Positions 35,405-46,100 of a stretch of DNA of 64,000 bases are shown here, in pieces. The stretch spans positions 1 to 64,000 of the forward strand of contig JAUVAX010000005.1 of assembly GCA_030591685.1 (NCBI GenBank), written 5' to 3'. This stretch comes from Pseudobdellovibrionaceae bacterium (GTDB lineage Bacteria > Bdellovibrionota > Bdellovibrionia > Bdellovibrionales > UBA1609). The notes under the pieces are model-generated. The model worked only from the letters and a program-made list of their open reading frames with translations. It did no database searches and was not told where the DNA came from. Position numbers and translations under genes: made by a program. Each line of letters begins with the position of its first letter. Position 1 is the stretch's first letter.

Positions 35405-35691
35405 AGGTAAAAAACTGAAATCTTCGTACCGAACGGCATTCAGAAGCACCTGGATCAGAACTAACCGTTGCCAAAAAGCAGGCTCCTATAGCCCTCTCTA
35501 GAGCCCCCTATAACTTCTCGTTGAGACCTACAGAGTACCGTATAGCTTTAAACTCAAAACCCCCAAAGAGCCCTCAGCACTTGATAGGCATAAAAACATT
35601 GTCTCTAAATGGGAGCCTCATAGAAGGTGGCTTTATTATTCTTACACTTAGCCCGATAAGTATATAGTTAATATACCCCCAGAGGAGCTCA

Positions 35692-36621
35692 CTGATCATC
35701 AATAAAAAAATTTCTGCTTTAATAGCTATTTTTTTATTTACTCTTTTTTTAACCCCCATTTCGTGGGGAGCAAAGGTTTATGGTGTTTTTAAAGTTGTTA
35801 AAGGGACGGTCTTCGTTATTTCTGGTAAAAATGGAAAACGAAAAAGGGCAAAGGTCGGAAAAAGGGTGTTCCCTAAAGATACTATTATTACTAAGAAAAA
35901 CGCTCGAGTTAAAATTGTTATGATTGATGAGAACATTATAAATATTTCGCCAAAATCAAAAATTACAATTGAAAAGTATGAGTATGAGCCGAGTAAAGAT
36001 AAAAAAGAGGTTCTTTTAAATGTTATCTTTGGTAAAATTAGATCTAAAATCAAGCAAAAGTACAATGGTAAATCTTCTAAATACGAAGTTAAAACGAAAA
36101 CAACCGTTGCCGGTGTTCGTGGAACTGACTTTTTACTCACCTATGATCACCAGACGAAGCAAACCACTATTATTACCTTTGAGGGCCAAGTTCAATTTGG
36201 ACGCCTTGGCCTCAATGGAGGAGTCAATAGCAAGGTACTTGTTAGTGTTGGCCAAATGTCCTCTAGTATTACTGGGGCCGCACCCACAAAGCCCGTTCGT
36301 ATTCCTAAGTCTGAACTCAAACAGATCAACCGACAAACACAGCTCAATGAGCCCGACCAGGCTTCAGTGAATGACTCTATGTTAAAAAGAAGAGATGCTC
36401 ATATTGAAGAAGAGCCCAGACTTAATGCTAAAAGGGTGCGTAATCGACACAGCAGGGACCCTGCCTCCTGCGAGGGCAAACGTTGCGACTCCATAATATT
36501 GCCGCCTCCCCCTATGGCGCCAACAACTGGGTCAGGCCTCTACATAAACCAGCCCAATACTATTTGCTCATCACAGCTGTGTGAGAACTTTAAGACCAAT
36601 TTGAATATCGTAATAGAATAA
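35692..36621 (+). CDS. Secreted FecR-domain protein with non-standard start codon
   Basis: The FecR domain spans the middle, with KTKTTVAGVRGTDFLLTY as signature. A GTG at 35866 would begin inside the domain. The frame stays open upstream and encodes a signal peptide, KKISALIAIFLFTLF then LTPISWGAKVYG, plus the first FecR strands VFKVVKGTVFV. AGAGGAG at 35681-35687 is 4 nt before CTG 35692 and 7 nt before ATC 35695; no ATG, GTG or TTG is available. The C-terminus has a Pro patch and paired cysteines. It is followed by a TPR/beta-barrel gene, a common pairing for FecR surface proteins. Confidence 0.72.
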   Translation: MIINKKISALIAIFLFTLFLTPISWGAKVYGVFKVVKGTVFVISGKNGKRKRAKVGKRVFPKDTIITKKNARVKIVMIDENIINISPKSKITIEKYEYEPSKDKKEVLLNVIFGKIRSKIKQKYNGKSSKYEVKTKTTVAGVRGTDFLLTYDHQTKQTTIITFEGQVQFGRLGLNGGVNSKVLVSVGQMSSSITGAAPTKPVRIPKSELKQINRQTQLNEPDQASVNDSMLKRRDAHIEEEPRLNAKRVRNRHSRDPASCEGKRCDSIILPPPPMAPTTGSGLYINQPNTICSSQLCENFKTNLNIVIE

Positions 36622-36785
36622 TTCACTAAAGAAGCCCCTATATACTTACAAACCCTATTTAGCATGACCAGACTTTAAATGAGTTCTTCTATATAAGGGT
36701 TACATTTGGCCTCAAAACCTCTAAAATCTACCTAAACTACTGAAATAACAAATCTAATTTCGTCCAAATATGTGGCAAGGTGAGT

Positions 36786-38951
36786 ATGCAAAGGGTATCT
36801 TTATTTTTTCTCATACTGATATGCCTTACAGATATAACAATAGCTGGACAAAAAAGTAAAAACAGTACGCCTTTAAAAAGTGGACCTCTAAAGAAAAATG
36901 TAAGGCAAAAAACTCTAAAACTAATTAGCTCCAAAAACTTAAAAATACCCTTTGAGATAAACTATGGGTCTTATGAATGGAATCACCTCTCTACAAAGCT
37001 TGATGTCACTTCAGTATTTATTAGAGATAAGAACACTGGAAAAATTGCCAAGACATTATTAAGCGAAACAGAGCCTGACTCGGCTATTTTCTCAGGTAAA
37101 CTCTGGGTGAACTGGAAACAGAAAAGCTCTATCTCACCTGAGATATACATCCCTACAAATAGTCGTAAAATAAAACAAATCGCTAAGAAGGACTTTGCTA
37201 CACTATTAAAGATGGGGCATCTTAAGAAAAAGCCTCTTTTATTTAAAAAATACCCCTCAGGAAACCTTGTCATAGATGTCTATGACACAAAAAAACAGGT
37301 TCAAAAGGCCAAAAAGCACTTTAAAAGTGAACTTGCCCTAAAAAAGCAACTAGAAGAATCTAAAAAAACGACTCCTGAATCACCGAATTCGCATTCAAGG
37401 CTTAAGCTTTTAGAAGCTCAAAGGTTAGCAAAAAAACAGGCCCTTATTGAGAAGGCTCAACAAATATCAATTGATAATGAAAACTTCAGACTCAGGGAAG
37501 AGCAACTAGAGAGACAAAAAATAATATTATTAATAAAAAAACAAAGTCATATAAAAAAAAATGGTTCTACAGAAAGAGCTTTGTCTTATTTAAAAAAGGG
37601 GCAGGCTGCGTATAAAATAAATAATTTTAAAAAAGCAGAAAAATACTTTAAAAAAAGTTTCCAACTAGATCCAAACAATGACTCCTATAGATTTAAATAT
37701 GCGGTTTCTCTATATAGAAATCAAAAACTCAATAAAGCCCTTATCATGCTTAAGCTCAGTAATCCGTCTCAAACCGAAAAAATTGAGAAGCAGTACTACT
37801 TAGGACTTATCTATTACCGCATTGGAGAGTTTAAAAATGCTCTTAAAAAATTTAGACTTTGTAAATTACAAAATCACACTTTCATTAGCCCTTCTTCTGC
37901 CTTTTATGAGGGGCGAATACTTTATGCACTTGAAAAGTTTGAGCAGGCCAAGGCCCCTTTTGAATTTGTCCTTGAACACTCAAAGGACCCAAAGTTAGAC
38001 CAAAAGGCCGAAGACTATTTAGAGAAAATTGCACTTCAACAAGCTTATTTAAAAAGGCTTGAGCATAGGCATGATTTATCTATGACAACAGGATTTATGT
38101 ACGACTCCAATGTACTACTCACAGCCAGCTCTGCCATAGCCCAAGGAAATGCCCTTTCTGTAGAAACCCCGAGGGTCTTACTCACGTCTGACTACAATTA
38201 CCAAATTGTGTATAATCGAAAAAATGAATTTTCACTTAAGGCCTCTACCCAGTGGCTGTACAGTATTAAGGACGAAGGGGCGTTTGCAGACCCACTCGTC
38301 GTCGGCGTCACGGCCCCTTATACTGTGAGAGGTAGAGTGCTTGGGCTCCCTCATCAGTTCACCTCTACTTTGGGGTTTGAAACTATATACTTACCAATAA
38401 GCACAGCCGCTGTTCGAGAAAACCTTTTTAATAGCGTTACCCTCAACTTTAAGAGTACATTTTTTATGAGCCGTGATTGGATAGCAGGTTACGAGCTTAA
38501 ACTTCGTAATGATGACTCTCAACTTATTTTTTCTGACCCGTCAGATGAGTCGGATGCCCAACTTTTTAGTTTTGAAACAACACAAAGTTTTTTTGCAGAT
38601 TATACAAAAAAAGAGGGGCACGAGTGGAAACTTGGATACACTCAAAATGAGGCTCAAGGAGAAAACAAAAAATACTCGAGAATCGATTTGGGCGTTACCT
38701 ACTTTTCAACTTTAAGTTCCTGGAACGCTACATGGTATAGCCTTATTAATCTTTATCATCTGACCTTTCAGGGCAGTAACCCTCATGCTGACCTCAACTC
38801 AACAGTACTTATTGGGGTAAAGAAGCCTCACAAAAAATGGATCAACTATAATTTTTCAGCCAGTTATACCGACAGCTCTTCAGATGTAACAACATTTACC
38901 TATGATAAATATGTGGTTTCAATGGCTGCAGAGTTTAACTGGAATTTTTAA
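36786..38951 (+). CDS. Exported TPR protein with C-terminal outer-membrane beta-barrel
   Basis: This 721-residue protein has a signal peptide (SLFFLILICLTDITIAG) and a Lys-rich region with coiled-coil character (about 180-250). TPR-like repeats follow (about 265-410, for example AEKYFKKSFQLDPNNDSYRFKYA). The C-terminal ~290 residues alternate in the manner of a beta-barrel and end in aromatic Phe (EFNWNF). I choose ATG 36786 with AAGG 5 nt upstream over the GTG at 36780. It pairs with the FecR gene and may form a surface assembly or export pore. Function is inferred only from architecture. Confidence 0.75.
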   Translation: MQRVSLFFLILICLTDITIAGQKSKNSTPLKSGPLKKNVRQKTLKLISSKNLKIPFEINYGSYEWNHLSTKLDVTSVFIRDKNTGKIAKTLLSETEPDSAIFSGKLWVNWKQKSSISPEIYIPTNSRKIKQIAKKDFATLLKMGHLKKKPLLFKKYPSGNLVIDVYDTKKQVQKAKKHFKSELALKKQLEESKKTTPESPNSHSRLKLLEAQRLAKKQALIEKAQQISIDNENFRLREEQLERQKIILLIKKQSHIKKNGSTERALSYLKKGQAAYKINNFKKAEKYFKKSFQLDPNNDSYRFKYAVSLYRNQKLNKALIMLKLSNPSQTEKIEKQYYLGLIYYRIGEFKNALKKFRLCKLQNHTFISPSSAFYEGRILYALEKFEQAKAPFEFVLEHSKDPKLDQKAEDYLEKIALQQAYLKRLEHRHDLSMTTGFMYDSNVLLTASSAIAQGNALSVETPRVLLTSDYNYQIVYNRKNEFSLKASTQWLYSIKDEGAFADPLVVGVTAPYTVRGRVLGLPHQFTSTLGFETIYLPISTAAVRENLFNSVTLNFKSTFFMSRDWIAGYELKLRNDDSQLIFSDPSDESDAQLFSFETTQSFFADYTKKEGHEWKLGYTQNEAQGENKKYSRIDLGVTYFSTLSSWNATWYSLINLYHLTFQGSNPHADLNSTVLIGVKKPHKKWINYNFSASYTDSSSDVTTFTYDKYVVSMAAEFNWNF

Positions 38952-38956
38952 TTCAC

Positions 38957-39580
38957 CTACAAAACTGCTGACTCTACATAATGATTAACTACATCTTGGG
39001 TTCGGGAGCGAAGGCTGTCAAAATCAATCGACTCTGAGCGATGTAACTCTGCGCCCGCTTTTTCATAATGAATTAACGGGTTTTTCAGTAACGGCTCCAC
39101 AAACAAATCTTGTGGCAATACGCCTTGTTGGAATAAAAACTTAATTTCAAATTGAGTTTTTAAAACCCCAATATTCTCTGCTGTTGAGAGAGCTTTCAAA
39201 GCATTCCCTAGAAGGTTAAAGCACTCCTGAGAGTCTACCGCCGCCTCTAAAGAGACTTTATAAACAATATCAACCAAGTAAAGGGCTAGCTGTAACTTGT
39301 CGTAGTGACTTCTAATACCAGTGAAGTCATTTATTATTTGGGCCTCTTCTAAAAAATACAATTGGCCCTCTGACATTGAGTATTTTTTGGGTCTATAGGC
39401 TAATAAAACATAGTGAGTGGGGTCTAAAACTCCGCCCACAAACCTTTTTTTACTCTTTAGAGCGCCCTTTGCAATAAGCCCTATTTTAGCCCCATCTTTA
39501 TTAAGTGCATTGATAATTAAATCTGACTCACCATATTTTATTTTTTTTAAAATAATACATTTTTCTTTTATTAAGTTCAT
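38957..39580 (-). CDS. recO: DNA repair protein RecO
   Basis: It helps load RecA in RecFOR recombination. An OB-fold N-terminus (EKCIILKKIKYGESDLIINAL, FVGGVLDP) is followed by a helical domain. At 207 residues it is shorter than the usual ~240, and I see no C-terminal zinc cysteines. It starts directly after the mgtE stop, so the two are co-transcribed. Confidence 0.85.
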   Translation of the reverse strand: MNLIKEKCIILKKIKYGESDLIINALNKDGAKIGLIAKGALKSKKRFVGGVLDPTHYVLLAYRPKKYSMSEGQLYFLEEAQIINDFTGIRSHYDKLQLALYLVDIVYKVSLEAAVDSQECFNLLGNALKALSTAENIGVLKTQFEIKFLFQQGVLPQDLFVEPLLKNPLIHYEKAGAELHRSESIDFDSLRSRTQDVVNHYVESAVL

Positions 39581-40921
39581 TTAATACAAACCAAACAAAA
39601 TTAATAAGGCCATAATGTCGGCTATGATTGTAAAAAATGGTACGGATAACACCATGGGGTCTAAATTTATTTTATCCATTAGTAGTGGTATTCCACAACC
39701 AAGACCAATGCTTACTATGATCTGTATTGAAATCGCTAAAGAAATTATCACTAAAACAGGCATAGAAAAAACAAAGAGCCCTAAGAACAATACGAGTCCA
39801 CCAAAAATAATAGAAAATAAAAGGCTTAAGGTTAGCTCTTTAGAGATATATGATTTTAATGCCGAGGCTTCAAATCTCCCTGAGCGCAGGGCACCAAGAG
39901 TTGTTGTCGCCGCTTGACTGCCAGCGGTTGTACTAAGACCTAATACTATAGGAACCATGGATGCTAAAATAATAAAATCATTATTTAAGTTTGAGAACGT
40001 ACTTTTTATGAAATTATGAATAATCACAAAACAAATGATCCCGCCTAAAAACGAGAGCGCTAGCCAAGGTATTCGGGCGCGAAATTGACTAAAAATACTG
40101 GCCTGACTATCAACACCGGCCTGACCCATGGATAATAAATCTTCTTCGGCCTCGGCGCGAATAACATCAATGACATCATCTACTGTAACAACCCCTACGA
40201 GCTTGTTGTTACCATCTACAACGGGGAGAGATAAAAAATCATAGTGCTCTACTGTTTTGGCCACGTCCTCTTGGTCCATACCTAGAGTGACTGAGATGAC
40301 ATCTAGAAACATAACCTCTTTTAATGTTGATTTTTTTTCAGACAAAAGAAGCTGCTTTAAACTTAAAACACCTACAAGCTGCCCGTTGCTATTAATTACA
40401 TATAAGTAAAATAAGACTAAGTTAGTTTCTTGATCGTTCTGAATGGTTTGGATCGTTTGCTCAACGGTATAATTTTCATCTACCGAAAAGTGATCTGAGT
40501 TCATGATCCCACCAGCAGAGTCCTCAGGGTAACCCATAAGGTCAGAGACCTCTTCAGATTCATCAGAGCCTAAAGCGTTTAAAATCTCTTCTGATTGCTC
40601 GGGCTTTAGCTGTCCTAATAAATCGGCTAAATCATCAGACTCCATAAGCTTAGCTAACTTAACGAGGTCAACCTTAGGCATCAACTCTACCAAGTCTTTT
40701 TGTATGTTTTTATTTAAATAACTTAAAATTGTGGCTTTGTTTTCTAAAGTGTCTACAAACCCCAGTAGTGTTAGCACCTCTGGAGAGTCAAAAGACTCTA
40801 AAACAAGTGCTATGTCGGCTGTGTGTGTTTTTAAAAAAATCTTTTTTATATTTACAGTGGCATTGCGATGAAATAATTTTTTAACTGTTGCTATAAGCAA
40901 CCTTGTTCGATCTTCGATCAT
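39581..40921 (-). CDS. mgtE: MgtE magnesium transporter
   Basis: The 446-residue protein has the MgtE order: an N-terminal helical superhelix (about 1-130, EEILNALGSDESEEVSDLMGYPEDSAGGIM), paired CBS domains that sense Mg2+ (about 140-260), and a five-helix membrane domain (about 285-446) with the signature region VPIVLGLSTTAGSQAATTTLG. It overlaps the flippase-like gene upstream by 4 nt (ATGA). Confidence 0.95.
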   Translation of the reverse strand: MIEDRTRLLIATVKKLFHRNATVNIKKIFLKTHTADIALVLESFDSPEVLTLLGFVDTLENKATILSYLNKNIQKDLVELMPKVDLVKLAKLMESDDLADLLGQLKPEQSEEILNALGSDESEEVSDLMGYPEDSAGGIMNSDHFSVDENYTVEQTIQTIQNDQETNLVLFYLYVINSNGQLVGVLSLKQLLLSEKKSTLKEVMFLDVISVTLGMDQEDVAKTVEHYDFLSLPVVDGNNKLVGVVTVDDVIDVIRAEAEEDLLSMGQAGVDSQASIFSQFRARIPWLALSFLGGIICFVIIHNFIKSTFSNLNNDFIILASMVPIVLGLSTTAGSQAATTTLGALRSGRFEASALKSYISKELTLSLLFSIIFGGLVLFLGLFVFSMPVLVIISLAISIQIIVSIGLGCGIPLLMDKINLDPMVLSVPFFTIIADIMALLILFGLY

Positions 40922-41958
40922 TTCACTACCTCCTGGTTCACTTGACCTTTGGGGCCACGAGCATACCTATAAGCCCCAATGAGGCCGAGTAAAAACAACA
41001 AAACTTGAAAAGATGTTATCCCCAACTGACCGACTTGGGACTTATCGCCCAAATACAGCTGAAACAAGGTTAAAAAAGCCAATTGACCAATACCAAGCCC
41101 CCCCGGGGATACGGGTACGGACATAATTATGAACCCTACAGGGACCGCAAAAAAGAATACACCCAGTGGCAACTGGGCACCGATGGATAAAGCAAAGCAA
41201 ATAAAAAAGCTAATTGATAACATTTGAGCCACAATACTTATAAAAATAGTTTTCAATATTGTTTTTTTAGACTGACCAAAAGAGTTTAAGGCCTGATACA
41301 GATCTTCAAAAGTTCTTGGAACTAATGAAAGCAGTTTTTTAAACCAACTACTGTTGTTTATTGTTCTAGAAAAAATGGCCACTAGCCCTATACTCATACA
41401 CGAAAAAAAAATACCGGCCGCGTAAAAAACACGCAGCAAATCTTTATTTTGCTTTACCATATCAAAATTAAAAACAAGCGCTAACCAGCCTACCCCAACC
41501 ATTACAAAAAGACCCAAAACCCGGTCCACAAGGACAGACGAAAAGGTGAGTATTTTTTTTGACTGACTGTTTTTGGCTAAATAATAGGCCTTAACCGCAT
41601 CTCCCCCGACACTACTAGGAAGAGTAAAGTTAAAAAATAACCCCATAAGTGTTAAATTTAAGGTTTCCTTAAAGGTCACTTTAAAACCCTTGTCCCAAAG
41701 AAGCAGGCTCCAACGGTAGTTCATAACGAGCACATTAATACACAAAATAACAATGCAAAGGGCAAAATATAGAGGCGCTTTGATTTGTAAAAAAATTTTA
41801 AAGTCTAAATCGCCACTTTGTATAAGGTAAAATATCAAACCAAAAGCTACTGAAAATTTTAGCGCTAATAATATATTTTTTTTAATTGAAGAACTCAAGG
41901 TCGCCCCATTTATTTTTTTGTATTTCTCGTTTAACACACTACCGGCCTTGGCACACAC
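40918..41958 (-). CDS. UPF0104/flippase-like multi-pass membrane protein
   Basis: This 346-residue protein has about eight membrane segments and matches the lysylphosphatidylglycerol synthase TM region (AglD2/MprF-like) family. Typical motifs are NYRWSLLL, FFNFTLPSSVGGDAVKAYYLA, VLVDRVLGLFVM and VPVSPGGLGIGQLAF. Family members are thought to move lipids or lipid-linked sugars across the membrane. It is translationally coupled to mgtE and recO in one operon. Confidence 0.85.
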   Translation of the reverse strand: MCAKAGSVLNEKYKKINGATLSSSIKKNILLALKFSVAFGLIFYLIQSGDLDFKIFLQIKAPLYFALCIVILCINVLVMNYRWSLLLWDKGFKVTFKETLNLTLMGLFFNFTLPSSVGGDAVKAYYLAKNSQSKKILTFSSVLVDRVLGLFVMVGVGWLALVFNFDMVKQNKDLLRVFYAAGIFFSCMSIGLVAIFSRTINNSSWFKKLLSLVPRTFEDLYQALNSFGQSKKTILKTIFISIVAQMLSISFFICFALSIGAQLPLGVFFFAVPVGFIIMSVPVSPGGLGIGQLAFLTLFQLYLGDKSQVGQLGITSFQVLLFLLGLIGAYRYARGPKGQVNQEVVK

Positions 41959-42052
41959 TAAAAAGGTCTAAAAAATAATACTTTCACTCGTCTTTAAAAA
42001 AGGCCCAAAGGCATAATAACTGATAACAGAACCAGAAAACAGGGTTTACTGA

Positions 42053-42074
42053 CTAAATGATCAAACTCATTTAG
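42053..42074. other. Hairpin in the gap downstream of the pyr operon
   Basis: CTAAATGA (42053-42060) and TCATTTAG (42067-42074) form a perfect 8-bp stem with a 6-nt loop about 45 bp beyond the last gene of the leftward operon. No T-run follows, so it is at best a weak terminator or 3'-end stabiliser. Confidence 0.35.
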
Positions 42075-42117
42075 AAATATCTAAAAATTTGTAACCCACT
42101 GAGTAAATTTAAAAAAA

Positions 42118-43110
42118 TTACCCTGTCTGCAGGGCTAGAACCTGCTCTCGAGTGGCTTGAATTAAAGAAAGCTGGCTTTCCTTAACCTGGCTGGCATCTA
42201 GTACCACAAGACCCCTGAGGGCTTCAGGCTTAACCCCTGAACTCATGAGCCAATCAAAGTACTTTATCTCACCCCAGCGCGAGCGGCTACAGGCCTCCAT
42301 GAGAGGGCTTTCACCAGGGGGAAACAAAGGTTTTGAAGAGCTCATTTGATTTAAGTAATGTATAAATGCATGTCCATCCATATCGGACCAATAAAAAACA
42401 CTTCGGTCGTAGAGCCTCTGTGCCGACTCAGGGATCAAGGTCCTTGCCCCCTCCGGCAAATGGGCCTCAAAATGCTTTACCGCCGCCTCATCCTCTTGAA
42501 GTTTTTTATTAAATCCGCTGACTATAGCTGTGAGGTCTTCTTCTGTCCAGGTGAGTCCCCCTGAAATTAAATCCGGAACTCTCGCCCTTAAACCCGAAAT
42601 AACAACACAGTACTGACGACTTAACTGTAATATTTGCACATGCATTGGGCCTGGTGATTTTTCAAACCCAGCACTTAAAAACCTATTATGAGAGATCCGA
42701 AGGGAGAATACTTTTTTTTCTCCTAAAAGCCCTTCAAGCCTTTCAACATCATGACAGACCCCCAGCAAAGGGTCGTCATCACTGTATAAGCAAAATAAAT
42801 CCTCTTTGCCGAGGCTGTTTGTAAAACTCTCGGAGTCTTTGAGTAACTCTTTAGGTTTTGAAATGACTTGGTAACCGTTTATACTTAACTGCTTCATTGG
42901 ACGGCTTATAAAAGGCGATAGGGCCTCTAAATAAAAAGCCTTTTTTTTATGTGGAAACTGCTGAGTTAAACCAATACAAACTTCTGTGAGTGCGTGATGT
43001 AGGCCACGATATACTTTAACTGAAGCCACTGAAGTATCTACTTGCAAATACTCTGCAATTTTTTTATTAATCCATGGCCAGCTAGAACTTGTATTTAAAT
43101 CTAATTTAAT
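42118..43110 (-). CDS. Conserved-looking protein of unknown function after carB, probable AUU start
   Basis: The protein is about 330 residues and cytosolic-looking; no named family is recognised. The frame is open from just after the carB stop. Starting at TTG 43047 would discard IKLDLNTSSSWPWINKKIAEY, which reads like real protein. ATT at 43110 lies 6 nt after AAAGGGA and 15 nt past carB, so it is the likely start. The C-terminal half includes DLISGGLTWTEEDL and PLMEACSRSRWGEIKYFDW. As last gene of pyrB-carA-X-carB-Y it may relate to pyrimidine or arginine supply, but nothing in it shows an enzymatic role. Confidence 0.6.
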   Translation of the reverse strand: MKLDLNTSSSWPWINKKIAEYLQVDTSVASVKVYRGLHHALTEVCIGLTQQFPHKKKAFYLEALSPFISRPMKQLSINGYQVISKPKELLKDSESFTNSLGKEDLFCLYSDDDPLLGVCHDVERLEGLLGEKKVFSLRISHNRFLSAGFEKSPGPMHVQILQLSRQYCVVISGLRARVPDLISGGLTWTEEDLTAIVSGFNKKLQEDEAAVKHFEAHLPEGARTLIPESAQRLYDRSVFYWSDMDGHAFIHYLNQMSSSKPLFPPGESPLMEACSRSRWGEIKYFDWLMSSGVKPEALRGLVVLDASQVKESQLSLIQATREQVLALQTG

Positions 43111-43125
43111 TGTACATCCCTTTTT

Positions 43126-46100
43126 TTAATTAAGCCCCAGAGGGGAGACCTCAAAAATTGGCTTAAGACTATTTTTCTTTAAAGCTTCAATAACCTGAAT
43201 GGCCGCATCACTTTCTGTAAAACAAGGGATCGAATAATCAACACAACTTCGGCGGATTGTAAAACTAGCCTCTACAGCCTCTCGACCTGAGGTCGTGTTA
43301 ATAACCATATTGACCTTTCCTGACCGTATACGATCTACGCAATGAGGCCGACCTTGAGACACTTTTTTTACAGCTAGTACTTCAAACCCCTGATCAATTA
43401 AAAATTTAGCCGTACCACCTGTGGCTGAAAGTGAAAACCCTAAATCAACTAAATCTTGAGCTACATTTAATAACTCTAACTTATCTTTTTCGCGAAGAGA
43501 TAAAAACACCTCTCCTTTTTCAGGTAAATTAACGTGGGATGAAATAAGGGCCTTTAAAATAGCCTCAGCATAGGTCTTACCTCGGCCCATGCTCTCGCCG
43601 GTCGACTTCATCTCAGGGCCAAGAATAGAGTCGGCCTCAGCAAATTTTTTAAACGGAAACACAACGCCCTTAACACAAATTGTGTCGAGTTTTCTCCAGT
43701 CATATTTTTCAGGGTGTACTTCTGAGGACTTTTTACCCAGCATGGCCTGAACTCCAAGGTTCACTAAGGGGACCCCGCCCGCTTTGGCTATAAAGGGGAC
43801 ACTTCTTGAGCTCCTTGGGTTGGCTTCAATCATAAAAATTTCATCGTTTTTTATAGCTAATTGTAGGTTCAAAAAGCCGATGACATCCATTTCTTGGGCC
43901 AACTCACAGCTCATCTTCTGAATCAACTCTGCCACCTCAGGCTTTAACCTTTGTGGGGGTAATACTCCCATGCTGTCGCCACTGTGAACGCCTGCGGCCT
44001 CAATATGCTCGACAATTCCTCCCACAACGACCCAGTCGTCACCTCGAACCAAGTCCACATCGACCTCTAAGGCACGATCTAAAAATTGATCCATTAAGCA
44101 GGGCTGAGTTTTTGACATCATGTTGCCGTTACGCTCAAAGTAGGATTTTAAATCGGTCTCGTCCTCTATGATCTCCATGCACTGCCCCCCTAAAACATAC
44201 GAAGGCCTGCACAGTAAGGGAAAGTCGACCACGTTACAGGCCTCTTTAGCCATTTCGTAATCATAAGCCATAGCTGCTTTAGGGATTTTAAATTTTAATT
44301 TTTTACACAACTCAATAAATTGACCGCGATCCTCAGCTAAATCCATGGACTCTATAGTGGACCCCAACATTTTGTAACCAGCGTTGACCAAACTAGAGGC
44401 CAGCAAAATGGGCGTTTGCCCCCCGAGCTGAGAAACAAATCCCTCAGGGTTCACATGACGGAATACCTCAAGTACGTGCTCTGAGGTTAATGGTTCAAAA
44501 TACAGTTCATTAGCGGTATCGTAATCTGTCGATACTGTTTCAGGGTTAGAGTTCACCATAATGACATGTTTGCCAAAGGACTGAAACTCTTTAACAGAAC
44601 GAACACAGCTATAATCAAACTCAATCCCCTGACCAATTCGGTTAGGCCCACTGCCTAAAACTACAACCTGTGGTTTTTCAATATGGCGAGGGGCACAAGA
44701 AGACCAGTAGGTTGAATAAAAATAAGGGGTCTGCGAAGCAAACTCACCAGAACATGTATCTACCTGCAGATAACTCGGAAAAATTTTATTTTCACTACGG
44801 TAGGCTGATACTGATTGAGCGGGCAAATTTTTTAAAACCTCAATACGACAATCTGAAAAGCCAAGTCGCTTTGCTTTTATTATAAGTTCGGGGCTCAGCT
44901 CTGAGGCCTTTAAATCACTTTCAAATTTTGAGATTTCTTGAATTTGTTCTAAAAACCATGGAGTAATGGCTGTTATTTCAAAAATTTCGTCGATAGTTTT
45001 GTTCTCTCTAAAGGCCTGAAACAAATGAAATATACGCTCACTATTGGGTATGGAAACCTTGCTTTCATCATAAATCACCTCAGCAATGCCCTGTGGAGAC
45101 ATTTCTAACGACAAGAGAGCTTTCATAAAAGATTCTTTAAAGGTTCGCCCAATCCCCATGACTTCACCGACGGACTTCATTTGAATAGAAAGAATATCCT
45201 TGGCCCCATGAAATTTTTTAAATGCAAATCGAGGTATTTTAGTCACCACATAATCTAAGGCCGGCTCAAAACATGCCGGAGTTGATTTAGTAATATCATT
45301 TTGAATTTCATCTAAGTGGTAGCCTATCGCCAGAAGTGCAGCAATTTTTGCTATGGGAAACCCAGTTGCTTTGCTGGCCAATGCTGAGGATCGACTCACT
45401 CGAGGATTCATTTCAATAACAATGCGATCCCCCGTTTTAGGGCAAACAGCAAATTGTACATTGGCGCCGCCTGTTTCAATGCCTACTTTTTCAATGATGG
45501 CTTTCGCCTCCATTCGCATTTCTTGGTATTCATGGTCAGTGAGAGTCTGTTGAGGGGCAACAGTAATACTATCCCCTGTGTGAACTCCGCAAGGGTCAAG
45601 GTTCTCAATAGAGCAAACGACAACAAAAGTCCCCGCTCGGTCGCGCATGACTTCAAGTTCGTACTCTTTCCACCCTAAAATACTCTCTTCAACCAAAACC
45701 TCTGAGGTGGGGCTTGCGTGTAAGGCTTGAGCCAACTTAACCTTATACTCTTCAGTTGAGTAGGCGATGCCACCACCACCGCCACCTAAAGTGTAGTTTG
45801 GCCTCAAAATTATGGGAAAGCCGATGTCGTCCACAACACCTAGGCCTTGTTCAAAACTTTTTACAATTTCACTCTTAGGGTACTTGGCACCCAGGTCGTC
45901 TAAAATTTTACGAAACTTATCTCTGTCCTCAGCCCTTTGAATCACCTCAGAGGTGGCCCCTAGCATTTTGACCCCTAGGCGCTCTAGTACCCCTGACTCT
46001 TCAAGCTCTATACCTAAGTTTAAAGCCGTTTGACCTCCGAGAGTTGGGATTAAAGCATCGGGCTTTTCTTTTTCTAGGATTTTTTCTAAGAAGTTTTTTT

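Noticed and set aside
36133-36370. Overlapping alternative frames within the FecR gene
   Set aside because: Shadows of the FecR frame; they lack ribosome-binding sites and plausible protein composition.
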